Source of the DNA: Gymnothorax reevesii
Taxonomy: Eukaryota; Chordata; Actinopteri; Anguilliformes; Muraenidae
Direction: 5' to 3'
NCBI GenBank assembly: GCA_029721435.1
Contig: CM056582.1
Span: 42,676,611 to 42,740,610, forward strand
DNA length: 64,000 nucleotides
The position numbers and the translations under genes were made by a program. The stretch's first letter is position 1, and each line of letters starts with the position of its first letter. Under the pieces are notes generated by a model, which saw only the letters and a program-made list of their open reading frames with translations, was not told where the DNA came from and did no database searches. Shown here piece by piece: positions 23,704 to 36,031 of this stretch.

Positions 23704-23888
23704 ATAGAGTATTAAATATCTGTGAAAAAATATTTGATTCATGGTGGTACCTATCTTCTTTCAATCACTGTATTTCGATGACGTCATATTTTCGGTACTA
23801 TTTTGAAGTTCATATAAAGAGGATAAAGAAGGACATGAAATTGTAACAAGTTTTATTCATTTATCCTGGGTACCAATATTAGTGGAGG

Positions 23889-26580
23889 GAACTGCACCTT
23901 ATGTAAGCAAAAAGGTGCCAGTCAGCTATGTTTCGTTGACCAAGTGTGCAGTTATACTCTACGTATCTAGTAGCACAACCACCTCAGTGACAAAGGTCTC
24001 CACCGTTAAAGGCACTAATTATACCTTTTAGAAATAAAAGTCCTTTATAACAACATGATTCTCTGAATGAGGTCTGACCTGTATTAAATAAAGTGTCAAT
24101 ACTATTTTCAATGAGACTATAGGGCACATAGATGAGTTGGACAGAAACAGTGCTGTCTGGGGTGTTAGTTAAAAGACTAAATGCACTGTTCCACCATGAG
24201 CCTCCCTTAGACCAGGGTCAAAAGGAGTCCAAGCGTAATGTGGAGAGGCCCGATAGCCTAACGTCTCATTTAATCGTCGAGATGGGCTTCGCCAACAAGC
24301 TCCATTGATGTGATGAGCTGGACCTATGCTTATGCCAGTGCTTTGATACTCAATACTCCGAGGAGGTAAATAAATTAAACCGGGATCAGGAATGCAAAGC
24401 CATTTCCTGCTAATTCAGTTACCAACAATCATTCAGGCCAGACAGTGAGGTTAAATGCTTATATGATTATGGGGTTCTAATTTGATATTTTTATGCTGAG
24501 GTGCTGAATCAGATGTGCTGTCCAGGCTGTGCAGTATCTTTCATTGAGGTCACGTCAAAGTGGACTGGAATTGGTCTGATTTTAAATGCATTAGGAGGCA
24601 TCTAAGTGCATTTGAATTGACTTGCTGTGCCCCAGAAATTATGCATCGCTCTGGTGGGATCAACCGCATTTCCATATTTTCATCGTGGTCTCTGTTTCCT
24701 TATGAATACAATAGCAGAGGTGCAGTTTAATGAATTTTGAACATGGCTCCATATCATTTTTGGAATCCACCATGCTGATAAAAGGTCATTATCATGTTGT
24801 TATTACATTGAAACTACCATTTGCTCAAGAGGGAGGTATGAGTACAATTATTATTATTTTAATTTTTTAAAACTGAACCCACACACTCGATTGCTCGTGA
24901 GATCACGGTGATATGCAATGCCTTGAGTGCGCTCTGTTTCAGAATTCACCCAGTCTCTCTGTGATAGACTGTCAGGATGTGATAGGCTATAAAAAGATGA
25001 GAAATAGATGACTTGGCTTTAAGCACAGACCTCTCCCTCAGGGTTTTGAGGACGACGTTCTGTGTGTGTGAGAGAGGGAGTGTATCGGGGAGGGAATGCA
25101 GGGCTGGAACTGTGCCTGTATGTGCAAAACTGCATCTTGCTCTGGTGTTATATCCATTGGTGGAGTTCTATAGTAATGAATATTCATGGTGTGTAAGCCA
25201 TACGTGCGTTCCTCCTCTTAAAGACTGGACATTGAACTCAAACATTAACGGCAGTGCTGATGGTGCAGTTACACAATGATTTTAATTTGACTCTGTTACT
25301 TAGCACATTTATGCCACTACAACCTCAGAAATACTGCAACTAATTCCTACCTCTACCATTGTAAGTACTTCAAATAATACTATAAAGATGACTACTACTA
25401 CTACTACTACTAATACGAATAATAATAATAATAATATGGACACTTTTTATTTTGCAGCTAAGGTATCTTCCCTTAGCCAGCAGGGCAATGCGATTATAGT
25501 CAAGGCAGCTAAAGAATTGATTTGGGTTGGCAGATGCAGTTGAAAAGATAAAAAACACAAGAGGGTTGCTTGTATTTAACAAGCTTTGCTAAGCATGTTT
25601 GTTATGTTTATTGACTGGGGTGAAGCCAGCTCTGTTCACCGTGACTTATGGCTTTATTTTACAAACCCTCACATCCGCACCCACAGCGCCGTAAAACATC
25701 TTTCTTCCCTCGACCAACACGTTCTGTCACCCTAATACAGCCGGCTGCCTAACTGTGTGAATTCCAGCAGTGTGAAGTAATAAAGAAGAATGTATGGTCT
25801 ATATAGTGCTACTTTATGCACTAATTGAATATGTACAGAAGCTGCTGCTTTCTGGATGTAACCATGTTTTCGACTGCTTGTGTGGACATCAGCAAATCAG
25901 CATATACGGCATACATTGTCCTCGCGTGCAGCACCATCTCATTCACAATACATGTAAATAATCACATTCACGGCCATCCACTTACTGCCCAACAATGCTG
26001 GGAAAATAAAATCTAGCTCTGGAAATACAGGAAAATAAAAAGCTAACAGTCGCAATTAGCAGTTGAATGCATTCATGTTCACTTTGACTTAAATATTTAT
26101 TTGGTGAAAAGATTCACTGTTGTCTTCAGAAGCACAAGTGAATATGATACAATAGAACTGCAGTGCACTATTTGATTGTTATTTTTGGTTATTTTTAGAA
26201 TTACCAGCCATTTCTGATGTTTGCATTTTTACATGTAGGAACTCAAATCAAAAATAATTTGTTCTGGGGCTTTTATGAAAGAATTGTGACTGCAAGTGTA
26301 ACCACTTTGATGGTAACCAACAGTCTTTACTGGGACGTTAGACCATTTATTCTCAGTAGAACACAAGACGATACTTCAGGGGCATATATGACAAGATGGC
26401 CTGCAGCACATTGTTCAGGTTTCATCGCATCACATGGTAGACACTCCAAAGTTTTATCACTCAGCGAGAGATAAAGACAGCGTGATACTAGTAAAACAAT
26501 ATGACATAAAATACATTCCATACGAATACGCTTATTTACTTTACATTAAAAAATCTTTTTTCAGTTGTTTTGAGTGATCT
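23889..26580. other. Intron, mostly unrecognised
   Basis: Contains only simple repeats (25390-25436). No exon was recognised. Confidence 0.5.
25390..25436. repeat. (ACT)n followed by (AAT)n microsatellite
   Basis: Eight ACT units, a short spacer and six to seven AAT units. Confidence 0.9.
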
Positions 26581-26641
26581 TATAGACCCATTTACTGTTT
26601 ACAAAGAAAACAGGCTGCGCACGCATCTTGGCAATGGAAGT

Positions 26642-27016
26642 ATGGCGGACCATAATAGCTTATCAAGCTATGCGAGGGCATTTGCCATCAAAGATCGAGA
26701 ATTCTACCTAAACAAATAAACATTGACAAATGGCAACCAATTTCCAGATCCGTATGGTATCAGTGAGTGGGTCGATGATGTTAGTCAGTGGCCCAGTATT
26801 CCGTGGCCTGATATATATACCCATTTGATCGAGAAACCTACCGTGCACACTAGGAAGGAACTACGAGCATATGAGTCACTGGGTGCTTATGACTGCGATA
26901 TCTGGGGACATAAGCAGAATGATAAATACCACAACAGACTTGGAGTTTTGTTTCTCGAAATCAGAGGTCTTTCCTTGTCAGACAAGGGCATAAAACCGCC
27001 GCGTACGCAGAGATGA
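26642..27016 (+). pseudogene. N-terminal fragment of a fish transposon protein (SWIM/YqaJ-associated type)
   Basis: An ATG at 26642 opens MADHNSLSSYARAFAIKDRE; an in-frame TAA follows at 26717-26719, then the frame runs open to 27016. The part after the stop has GISEWVDDVSQWPSIPWPD, IYTHLIEKPTVHTRKEL and RAYESLGAY. From memory this pattern (W..D...WP.I..PDIY.YLI..P...T...L.AY.SL.AY) starts large fish and invertebrate transposon-encoded proteins that go on to a SWIM zinc finger and a YqaJ-like nuclease. Neither later domain is present, so this is a truncated copy with a stop. The function of the complete protein is not established; family assignment is from recall. Confidence 0.55.
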
Positions 27017-27040
27017 CATTAGGCCTACGTCTAAGGTGAA

Positions 27041-27556
27041 TTTCTCCTCTTAGTGGCATTCACGTTTCTGTGCCGTTGTCAGCAATTATTCAATCAAAGT
27101 GCACTGAAGAAATTTACTCGCGGAAATTAAGTCGGAATTTATTGTGCATCAAGTTAATCATTTTCACGTGCATTACGGTGGATTTTCCCCACTAATGACA
27201 CAGAAGTCGATTATGTGACTCAGGCTTGTCTTTAATGAGGGATTAAAAACTATGGAACTGCATAAAAACGTTTCAAATGGTCTTATTTCATGAAAACAAT
27301 TTAAACGATCATGAAACACATGCATTGTTTTCAATCCCTGAGTAAAGAGAAGCACGGGAAGTCCAAAGTCATAATCGCTTTCCATGTGACTTGTGATGAG
27401 GTGCATCTTAACGCAAGTGAAACGGAAACTTAAATGCACAAGGATTTTAATTCCGCATGAGAATCTCATTAACCATTCAATGAATAATTACGGACTATGG
27501 TGAATAACCTAAAAAATGCATAAGACCGACGCCGAATGTGTGAGACTTGGCATCTC
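27041..27556 (+). repeat. Dispersed R repeat, copy 2 (about 516 bp)
   Basis: Same orientation as copy 1 at 22681-23160, including GAAACACATGCATTG and the closing GTGAGACTTGGCATCTC. It begins about 25 bp after the open frame at 26642-27016 ends, so R may be the 3' part of the family's gene or of its internal region. Confidence 0.8.
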
Positions 27557-28337
27557 TATGTATGACGCATGGGTTATAAGAAAAAATAAATACACAGAAA
27601 ACTATGTCCTGACAACTAATTGTACCTGCTTGGCAGGCTAAGTATAATTTTGTATTGTTGGCTTGCTAGCTAGCGAGTTTGACTGCGTAGTTGTCATGCA
27701 AACATGAAATCTGCTTCGGTTTACCGTTATTCTCACATATTTCATTTAATGTCTGTAACCGTGAGAAGCGCATCAAAAAATTGGCTACATTAATTTCAAT
27801 GGAGCAAAGCCCACTGGCAGCACGTGACACGCTTCAGATTTTTACTTTTCGCCATTGCTCAATTTCTTGAGCGTCAACTCAATAGAAGCGCATGAGTCTT
27901 TTAGGTTAGCTATTTAACTATTTCGCCTTGTCATGGTTGGTGGCACACACGGAAACCTCACATGCAGTTGTCGAAACTGATATACCTGGTTTTTAACCAA
28001 GTCAGTTTTGAGAGGAAATCCATTATTTTGTGCGCATTTAAGTCAAGCGACGTTCAGTTAGACAGAACCTAACTCAAGGTACACTGGTAAGAATTAAACA
28101 CTACTGAGTTAGCTAGCTAGCTAATTTGCTGCTGGGTGAAGTAAAATGAATCATAATCTTAACAGCTAAATATAGGTGAAAAATTATGCCTGTATATAAC
28201 ATATCGTGTGCAGTAACCTGAACGTCACACTTTTTCATCACTTAAACTAAGCTTTATCGGTGTTTTCAAAATTAAACGTTACCATGATGAACATTTTGAG
28301 AGTGACACCCATGGCTTCTTGGTCATGTTGACAACTG

Positions 28338-28718
28338 TCAATGTTGTTGCGATGCTTTCAGTGGGCTTTTAAAGGCATCAAGGCAGTGTTCAGAGTTTGA
28401 CTTGACGCTTCGCTTGCGGCCAGTGGGCATTATACGGATGTGATCCTCTCGGAATCCTGTAAAACTTGAGTCCACCAATGAAATATCAATTCTGACAGCT
28501 GTACACGCAACAATCCGACATTTCGGTGCTGGTAAAATATCTAATTCAATGTTTTCAGATTCATAACTGAATGAATTGAGGAGACCGCAATTCTGTTGCC
28601 AAGATGCGCACACATCTTTTTTTGGGGGGAATTTTTCCTTCATTTCATAGTTATACAGTGTAGAGAGACAGGAAGGTTGTGGAGAAGAATGGGGGTAGAC
28701 ATGCAGCAAATGACTTGA
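28338..28718 (-). other. Possible coding remnant inside the 26.6-29.2 kb element
   Basis: The minus strand is open for more than 120 codons up to the MITE border, including DISLVDSSFTGFREDHIRIM and GRKRSVKSNSEHCLD. No family was recognised. Its place inside a transposon and its basic C-terminal stretch make a degenerate transposon ORF plausible; it could equally be chance. Confidence 0.25.
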
Positions 28719-28719
28719 G

Positions 28720-29107
28720 CCGGTGTTCTGACAAATTTTGCTACCCATCAAAATATGCTATCTCGCGGTTTTGCGCTTGCACAAACCTAAAATCTCAGGC
28801 TGTTTCCTCGCTCTTAAGTATCTTCAAAAATTATAAAATAAGATTTATTTTCAGGCTGCATTTCGATCTGTAAGCGTACTTATATTTGCATGTACACGCT
28901 GGAGTTTCCATAATGGCGTATATGGGCATATATCTTCAAACAGACTTATCCAACAAAATATGCGTGTTATAAAAAGCTAACAAATAACAAAGTTACTACT
29001 GTAAAGTGATTCATATTACAATATCAAGGCAAAAACAAAGACTTTACGACCGCTTTGCATGAAGGTAGCATTTTTTGACATGGGAGCAAAATTTGTAAGA
29101 AAACCGG
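28720..29107 (+). mobile_element. MITE family M, copy A (388 bp)
   Basis: Starts GCCGGTGTTCTGACAAATTT, and the right end carries the inverted form (AGCAAAATTTGTAAGA ... CCGG). The same family is at 50161-50527 in reverse orientation, matching through CAAAATATGCTA, TTAAGTATCTTCAAAA, CTAACAAATAACAAAGTTAC and AACAAAGACTTTACGA. No coding capacity. Confidence 0.8.
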
Positions 29108-29188
29108 ATTCCAATCCAGATCTCTGCGGGAAGGACGCAGCCTTTATGGTACGCGCACTTAGATCGATGAGCCACCGGGGCGCCCCAC
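29104..29188 (-). repeat. tRNA-like SINE head fragment (antisense)
   Basis: On the minus strand it reads GGTGGCTCATCGATC (A-box-like) and later GGATTGGAATCC (B-box-like, compare GGTTCGAATCC), about 45 bp apart, as in tRNA-derived SINE heads. It abuts the MITE and the terminal repeat of the enclosing element. No SINE tail was recognised. Confidence 0.45.
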
Positions 29189-29230
29189 GCACGCATCTTT
29201 TTGATGATGTCGGCTGTAAATGGGTCTATA

Positions 29231-29844
29231 GAGGTAGAAGATTTAGCTGACAATGCAACCTGTAGCACACAAGATGATGAGTGATGTAATTTCTGTATGA
29301 TGAAAATGCATGTTTGAAAATGGTTACATGTCCGTAAGATTTACAGTGCCTTGATACAATAGCAAAATTGAAAGGATATAGTGAAATTGGTGTGATAATG
29401 CTTGACGCACACAGTAATGCGCATAGTGCCACACACAGTTACCTACGTATACTAGAAAAATAAAATGGCAACACACCATTCATGTCGTCAACAATCCTTA
29501 CTTTCACTTTTACTTCAACCATAAAATCATGGTTCAAAGTTTATATCTTAAGACGTCAAGGCAATATTGATCTAATTTTGAGAGCGAAAAAAATGTGGAC
29601 CTGCGTTCCTCACATTGCCTGGCAGACTGAGAAGCAAAGTTCGATCAGCATGGGAGTAGACTAGTAGAGTAGACTTTACCACAACAGTGAACAAACTCTG
29701 AGTGAAATAAAACATACACCCAGTCAGGAGCTTAAATTGCTCTCACAGTACCAGTGAGTTTTATACAAAAATAAAAAGCACAATATTAGCTGTGTCAATT
29801 TCGTTCAAAAAGGCCTCAACTTTTACAACTCCCCAAATTAAATA
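29231..29844. other. Intron, nothing recognised
   Basis: AT-rich spacer between two mobile elements. Confidence 0.5.
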
Positions 29845-31348
29845 CAGTGGGGGAAATAAGTATTCGACCCCTCGCTGATTTTGCAGGTTTGCCCACTTAC
29901 AAAGAATGCAACGATCTATAATTTTAATCGTATATACATGCTAACAGTGAGAGACAGAATCACAAAGAAAATTCCAGAAAATCACATCATATGAATTTAT
30001 AAAAATTGATAACCATCTGATAAGGAAGAATAAGTTTTTGACCCCCTACCAAACAGCAAGTATTCTGGGTCCCACAACCCAGTTAATCTTTCTTTGAGAT
30101 GCACCCCCAATCCCAACTAATTATTTACATCAAATACACCTGCCTCACCTCATTACCTGTATAAAAGACACCTGTCCACTCCCAAACAACCAGATTCCAA
30201 CATCTCCACCATGGGCAAGACCAAAGAGCTGTCTAAGGACATCAGGGACAAGATTGTTGACCTACACAAGGCTGGGATGGGCTACAAGAGAATCGGAAAG
30301 CAACTTTGAGAGAAAAGATCAACTATCGGTGCAGTTATCAGGAAATGGAAGAAGTACCACACTGCCGCCCACCTCCCTCGGTCTGGACCTCCATGCAAGG
30401 TCTCGCCTCATGAGATGTCCCCGATCATGCGAACGGTGAGGAATCACAAGGGGCGAACTGGGACCACAGTTACAAAAGAAACAGTAGGTAACACACTACG
30501 CGGTCATGGATTGAAATCCTGCAGTGCAAGCAAGGTCCCCCTGCTCAAGAAGGCACATATACATGCCCGTCTGAAGTTCGCCATTGACCACCTGGATGAC
30601 TCAGAAGAGGCCTGGAAGAAGGTGATGTGGTCAGATGAGACCAAAATAGAACTTTTTGGGCTCAACTCGCCGTGTTTGGAGGGCAAAGAACACAGAGTAC
30701 AACCCAAAGAACACCATCCCCACGGTCAACCACAGTGGTGCTTTTCAGCCAAGGGGACGGCACAACTCCATTGCATTGAGGGGAGAATGGACGGGGCCAT
30801 ATACCGTGGAATTCTGGACCAACAGCTCCTTCCCTCAGTGAGAGAGCTGAACATGGGTCGAGGATGGGTGTTTCAGCACGACAACTACCCTAAGCACACC
30901 GCCAAAGCAACAAGAGTGGCTGAAGAAGAAGTACATCAAGGGTCTGGGGTGGCTTAGCCAGTCTCCAGACCTGAATCCAATTGAAAATCTTTAGAGGGAG
31001 CTTAAAATTCGGGTTGCAAGGCGACAGCCTCGGGACCTGAATGATTTGGAGGCTGTCTGCAGGGAGGATTGTTTGAATAAAAATTGTTTGACATCTGTGC
31101 TGGCCAATAATGGCTTTTCTACAAAATATGAACATGCTGTTTGTCCTGGGGGTCAAATACTTATTTTTGACCAAAAATATGCAAATAAATTCCTAAAATG
31201 CATTCAATGTCTTATTCCACTTTTTTGGTGATATTCTGTCACTCACTGTTAAAATAAACCTATCATTAAAATTATAGACTGTTGCACTCTTTGTTTGTGG
31301 GCAAACCTGCAAAATCAGCAAGGGGTCGAATACTTATTTCCCCCGCTG
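29845..31348 (+). mobile_element. Tc1-like transposon, full length (1504 bp), IR/DR type
   Basis: Ends CAGTGGGGGAAATAAGTATT (left) and, inverted, CAGCGGGGGAAATAAGTATT (right), flanked by TA at 29843-29844 and 31349-31350. The inverted repeats run about 200 bp, and each carries a second, inner direct copy of the tip motif (AATAAGTTTTTGACCCCC on the left, AATACTTATTTTTGACC read on the right). This IR/DR arrangement is that of the Sleeping Beauty group of fish Tc1 elements. Confidence 0.93.
30211..31132 (+). pseudogene. Tc1 DD34E transposase, broken
   Basis: Starts [20 protein letters not shown] at 30211 (paired-like helix-turn-helix). The second helix-turn-helix and GRPR-type linker (RSGPPCK) follow, then WSDETKIELF with the first D (30634-30636), [11 protein letters not shown] with the second (30880-30882) and PDLNPIEN with E (30983-30985), 34 residues apart once the frame is followed. 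Damage: TGA at codon 33 (30307-30309), a +1 frame stretch between about 30665 and 30745, another frameshift near 30916, TAG at 30992-30994 in place of a tryptophan codon, a small deletion near 31070, and loss of the normal stop after STKY (GAA at 31130-31132). Usual length is about 340 residues. Confidence 0.9.
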
Positions 31349-32876
31349 TATGTTAAAAAAAGCTGAAATACGTATGAAATGTACAACAGAGGTGGCAGAT
31401 CTCTCCCTGGAGGGGAAATTTGGTGGAATTTAAAGTATACTGTCCCAAATGGTCCGCTGAAATCCCAGGCTGTCATGGTTTTTGGAGGCTGCCGAGCTTT
31501 CTTTGTTACTCTCGTTCGGGATGATATCGTTTTGCCCGTAATCGGATTCTTTGGCCAGCTGGCATCAATTGTAGGCGGCGCCCGGACTCTATTCAAACCC
31601 AAGTTAATTTAAAGCTGCCTTTGCTAGAGTGTCAGTGTTACCATTGCACTGTAACCCGCAAGATCTCTAGCTAGAGAAGAGTTGAGGAATTAGTTGCAAA
31701 AGGAAAGTGTTAGTTAGTTCAAGGAATCTTTCTCTTTCCTTTCCTCTTTCTGTGCACCGTCTGGTGCTTTTTCTTTTTATCTCGGTTCCTGAGATCTTCC
31801 CTGTGTTTCGTACTGTGGAGCTCGCTCTGCTTCCTTGTTTCACTCAGACTGGATTTATGTCCTTTGGAAGCGCGAGTCTCTCTCTCCTATTTTGTCTGTG
31901 TTTGTCTCTCTTGCATTCCTGTTCTTCCTTTCGTTCTGGCCACTGCGTCTCGTAACAGCAGCCACCACACAGGCCTAAACCCTCAGGAGATCTCTTCTCT
32001 GGCAGCAGTGGCAAGGAAACTATGGTGGAAGGTGTGAAGCAAAGTTTGAAGGAACCAGTTTCGAACGTTAAAAGTAGTATATTAAAACCCTCAATTATTT
32101 TCTGAAGTCCGTTATTATGCAGCATATTTGAGTCTGTTAGTTATGCAGGCCTCATTAGAGTTGCTGTTTTGCCTCCTGTCGTCTTGCCAATAGCCCCTAC
32201 AGTGACCTTTGTAAAGGTAACAATTACTTACACCGGAATACATTGCAAGGCTGAGTCTCATGCCAATATAATAAAATCAAATAAAAGATGTCAAAATGCC
32301 ATTAGGTTGTTGACCATGTTGTTGCCTAATTTGTGAATCAAACCTGGTAAGGTGATTCCGCTGCTTGTTAACGCTGACCTGCCATGAAAATTTACGTATT
32401 ATTGGTATTATTGACTTTGTCCGTTGGCTGCTTTCTTTGTAAAATTGAGTTTCTGGATACATGTTTCTGTGATAGTAGAGCTGTGTACATTAGCCATTCA
32501 CTCTCACTGAACTCAGGACCCAAAATCGATTTAAAAAAAAAAACAAAAAACATATCCGTTCGCCAGTTGCATTTTTCCTTGGTATGATATGCAGCATCTA
32601 TAACAGCCCACAAAAAGAAAACTTGCAATGAGGGAAGATACCATGTGAGTGTATAACACCTGTCATGTAATGTGGAAGATGGAAACCCATGTACAAGGCA
32701 TTCTTCTCTGTACTCAAACCTGATAGCTTTAACACATTTTTCAGATGTAAAAAGCATTGAGAGCTTCAGTGAGTGAACTCTCCAGGGAGTTAAATGACCT
32801 GATGTGAAAAGACAAAGATGGCGGTGACAGAGCTGCTCTGGTGTGAGGAAGTCTGGAGGATTCTGCCTTTTTTTCT

Positions 32877-32878
<2 letters not shown>

Positions 32879-32911
<33 letters not shown>
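32879..32911. repeat. (GA)n microsatellite
   Basis: About 16 GA units. Confidence 0.92.
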
Positions 32912-32915
<4 letters not shown>

Positions 32916-33908
32916 CAAAAAGGGTGAAAAGGGAAAAAATGTTGTGGGTGACAAACATCTCATGAAAAATGTGGCCACTGAGATTTTAGGGCAAATAGAC
33001 CTAACTAGGGTTTGGAACACAAGCTTCTTCTAAAACTCAGATTGTAAAAAAGTTTGCAATGGATGTAGTGGCAGTTTATTCCTGACCAGATGAGAACGGA
33101 TTACACAGCCAGTCTCTCGATAAAAATCATATTATACCTTAGTAATATATATTTAAAATAGTAATTCAGTAATCAATAATGATACAATATGATCTTATGA
33201 GTCATGCTACATGTCTTATCAGGGTAGAAAAAAAAACATTAAATGCGTAAATTAGTTCATTCTAGGTATCCGATCTGTAGTTTATTTTTATGAAGGCTTG
33301 AGGGTTTGCTGAGAATGTGTTGTGCATCTTAAAAAGCGAAAACTTCTGACTCCATTCCGCTTGAGTTTTTGCTGTACTTTGCAATGTGGAAATAAGCAGC
33401 CAGTGAGAGCTCAGAATATCAGCCCTTAGGTTCAGCTCCACACATTTGAGAGGGAATTGGATTTGCTCAGCATGTATAAATAAATGAACTTGCCAATCCA
33501 TGATTGGTAAGACTAGTGCTAGTGCTCGGCTAAATAACCTCACACTTGACACTGCGCTTCCCTGGGTCCCCAGCAAAAGACTCGACGAGTGTGAAGTAGA
33601 TTGAAGGAGCGGCTGTCGAGCAAATGAAAGGACAGATAAACATACTGACAGCCGAAGACTCATTCCATTTTTTGAGAATAGCGTGTTTCCTGTTGGTGCA
33701 GTGCCCATGTAGAACATGCCTGTTCAGAACAGGCCAATTGCTTGGCCTCTGGAATGGTTGCTTGCAGATTTCTTAAGATTTCTCAAGATCCACGCAAAAA
33801 AAACAAAAATCACACTCAATACTGCTCTTCTCTGGGTCTTCAGTGAAACATCTGACGAACGGTTGTCAAGAAAAATGAAAGAGAAAAGAGATGTCTCCAT
33901 TTATAGAT

Positions 33909-34117
33909 GAATGGTGGAGAACCTTATTCAGAGAGAGTCACTGTGGGTGCACGCTTTCGCTCCAACAAAGCTGCTACACACCTGATTCTACTGATCAACC
34001 TCTGCAATCTCTGCTAAAGAGCTTGATTATTTGAATCAGATGTGTTTGCCACTTGGTTGCAATGAAAGCCTGCGCCCACACTGGCACTTTCTGGGTAAGG
34101 TTCCCCACCCCTGACCT
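33909..34117. mobile_element. hAT-like MITE, decayed
   Basis: The left arm (GGTGGAGAACCTTATTC ... GTGGGTGCACGCTTTCGC) pairs with the right arm (GAAAGCCTGCGCCCACAC ... AAGGTTCCCCACC). The core ACACCTGATTCTA is shared with a widespread fish hAT MITE and with the copy at 10078-10283. No target duplication could be fixed. Confidence 0.65.
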
Positions 34118-35998
34118 GCATTAATCTAATATTCAGGTGGAAATAGATATGACTGCAGGTCCATAAACAGCGCTAAAACATATTGAACATATATTAAAAA
34201 CAAAAAACAAATGCAGGTTATGCAAGAATAGTGAGCCCCATGCCTAAAATCTCCCTTATACCTGAAATCTGCTGTCCTTCACACCTGAGGAGAATAAATT
34301 GTAGACCTTTCTGGATCTTGAACTGTAATCAATACCTTAAAATAATATCAGGCTACCTGCTCAAATAAACCTTGGATAGCTCTCTCCAATTTATGACTGG
34401 GAGACACATCTCAGGTGTCTTGAATAAGTAGTGGAGCTTGCAAGAGAGAGAGATGAGGTATGTCGTCACTGCATTGCGTGGTATGTCACTTTAGAAACAT
34501 ATATAATTTGAAATTTTCTTGAACTTCCGCTTTAATGCGATAAATATGGAGTCAGTTTTCCCCGCTTATTTGATTTTTTTTATTTTTTGGTTTATCTTCA
34601 CTGATGTGCCTCCACGGTGGGGGTGTTCTCCTTGTCAGTGAACCATAGTCAAAATTTTGGGGGGGGGGGGAAGTCCATGTGCTGCATCCATGACAGAAGA
34701 CCCATGCAGCCCCCTCCCTCCCCCATCCACAGCCCCCCGCTCCCCTCGTCTCCCCCAGCCATACCTCCACCCACACGATTGACGGTTACTTCCGCTCCGA
34801 CCTGTCTCCAGTCTCGCTTAGGGCAACAGAAAGGCTGCAGCTACCCTATATTTCCTTATGGCAATACAACAACAAGGCTGACGCGAACCGCACAATCAGC
34901 TCCTGAAGCGCCGTGCATCATATACCTATCGCATGTCTGTTTGCAAAGCCTGCGGAACAAGGGCTGATGTCATCCCGTTTATTTAAAATATGTGTGACAT
35001 TGGAGTTTTATATTCTCTTCAATTGTATTTTTAAAACTTTCCCCAAGGTTACGGCAGTCCTAAGGATGTGTGAATGCAGTATGTTAGAGGCATATCTCAT
35101 GATTCATTAAGCGCGTGTTTTCCCAGACCATCCTGGCTGCGCCAAACATGATGCTCAGTCGTGCAGGAGGCTTAAAAATAGCATTTCCCAGGGTTCTGCG
35201 GCATTCCTCTGATCATTTCATATTTCCTGCAACGGCATATCACAATCAAAAAAACTGAGATGTTTCTGATGTTTCTGAGCAACCGAGAATCCATTCAGAT
35301 TGACTCAATTATCAATTACAAGAAAGAGCACTCAATAGAATTTGGCATAATTTTTGTGTTGGTTGATTTCAAGTCAGAAAATATAAACCATCATCATGCA
35401 GAAAACAAAAAACAAAACCAAAAAAACAGGAGATTTGTGTTTCCCAAGTGTGAGCGCTTGTGTGCCGGTGGGGGAAAGTAAAAAAAAACCTCAATTTACG
35501 TGCTACATTTTGTGTAATTATTTTTCTGGTGCAAAAAAGTATTTTTTATCTTTAGCAACACAATTTCTCGTGAGGTTTCACAACAAAATAATTGCATTAT
35601 GATAAACTGGATTGATACATATTGCTAAGATACAAAGGTATCGATACAATAATTGGGTGTCTTCGTAAATGTGATATTTCCCTTCCGAATAATGTACTGT
35701 TTTTAATTTTTAGCATAATTAATATTACAATGCCTCAATAAAATCTCTGATCACTTAACCTATATTTGAGTTATCCATACTATAATACTGTACATGGCAA
35801 CTAATTCAGAGTCATTTTGAATTAAATTCCATTGCTGTCCTGGAGTGAACACTGTTCACTTTTTTAGTTATTTGTGGTGCAGCCAGATTCAATCTGATAC
35901 TGAAAAAATAAACACTGAATATGTTAGCACAACATTACCTTCAGAGCTGAGGTGAATGTAGATCACGAGAGAGTTTGCTGAGTGTGGGAAGGACCCCA

Positions 35999-36031
35999 GA
36001 CACACACGCACACACACACACACACGCACAC
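35999..36031. repeat. (CA)n microsatellite
   Basis: CA repeats with two CG interruptions. Confidence 0.92.

Larger units (their letters stand above)
21540..23888 (+). mobile_element. Decayed Tc1-like transposon split by a nested insertion
   Basis: Transposase remnants lie at 21600-22240. The characteristic distal end (TTTTATTCATTTATCCTGGGTACCAATA, in two parts around 23851-23880) lies 1.6 kb further right. Between them, 22248-23703 is a different element. The 5' end is not recognisable, so the left border is approximate. Confidence 0.65.
26581..29230 (+). mobile_element. 2.65-kb DNA element with TATAGACCCATTTAC ends
   Basis: The left end TATAGACCCATTTAC (26581-26595) recurs exactly inverted at the right end (about 29216-29230, GTAAATGGGTCTATA), fitting either a TA target or ends that begin with TA. 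Inside are, in order, the start of a transposon-type protein (26642-27016), R repeat copy 2, an unrecognised middle, a 388-bp MITE and a tRNA-like SINE fragment. It therefore seems an internally deleted and reinvaded copy of a larger autonomous element. Confidence 0.6.

Noticed and set aside
31315..31612. 95- and 77-codon frames on opposite strands
   Set aside because: Partly inside the Tc1 terminal repeat; the rest has no recognised family. A weak resemblance to a retroelement fragment could not be supported.
32392..32958. 188-codon minus-strand frame with a run of serine-leucine
   Set aside because: Built partly from the (GA)n microsatellite; no recognisable protein features.
33262..33717. 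151-codon minus-strand frame
   Set aside because: No domain or splice context; composition like the surrounding intron.
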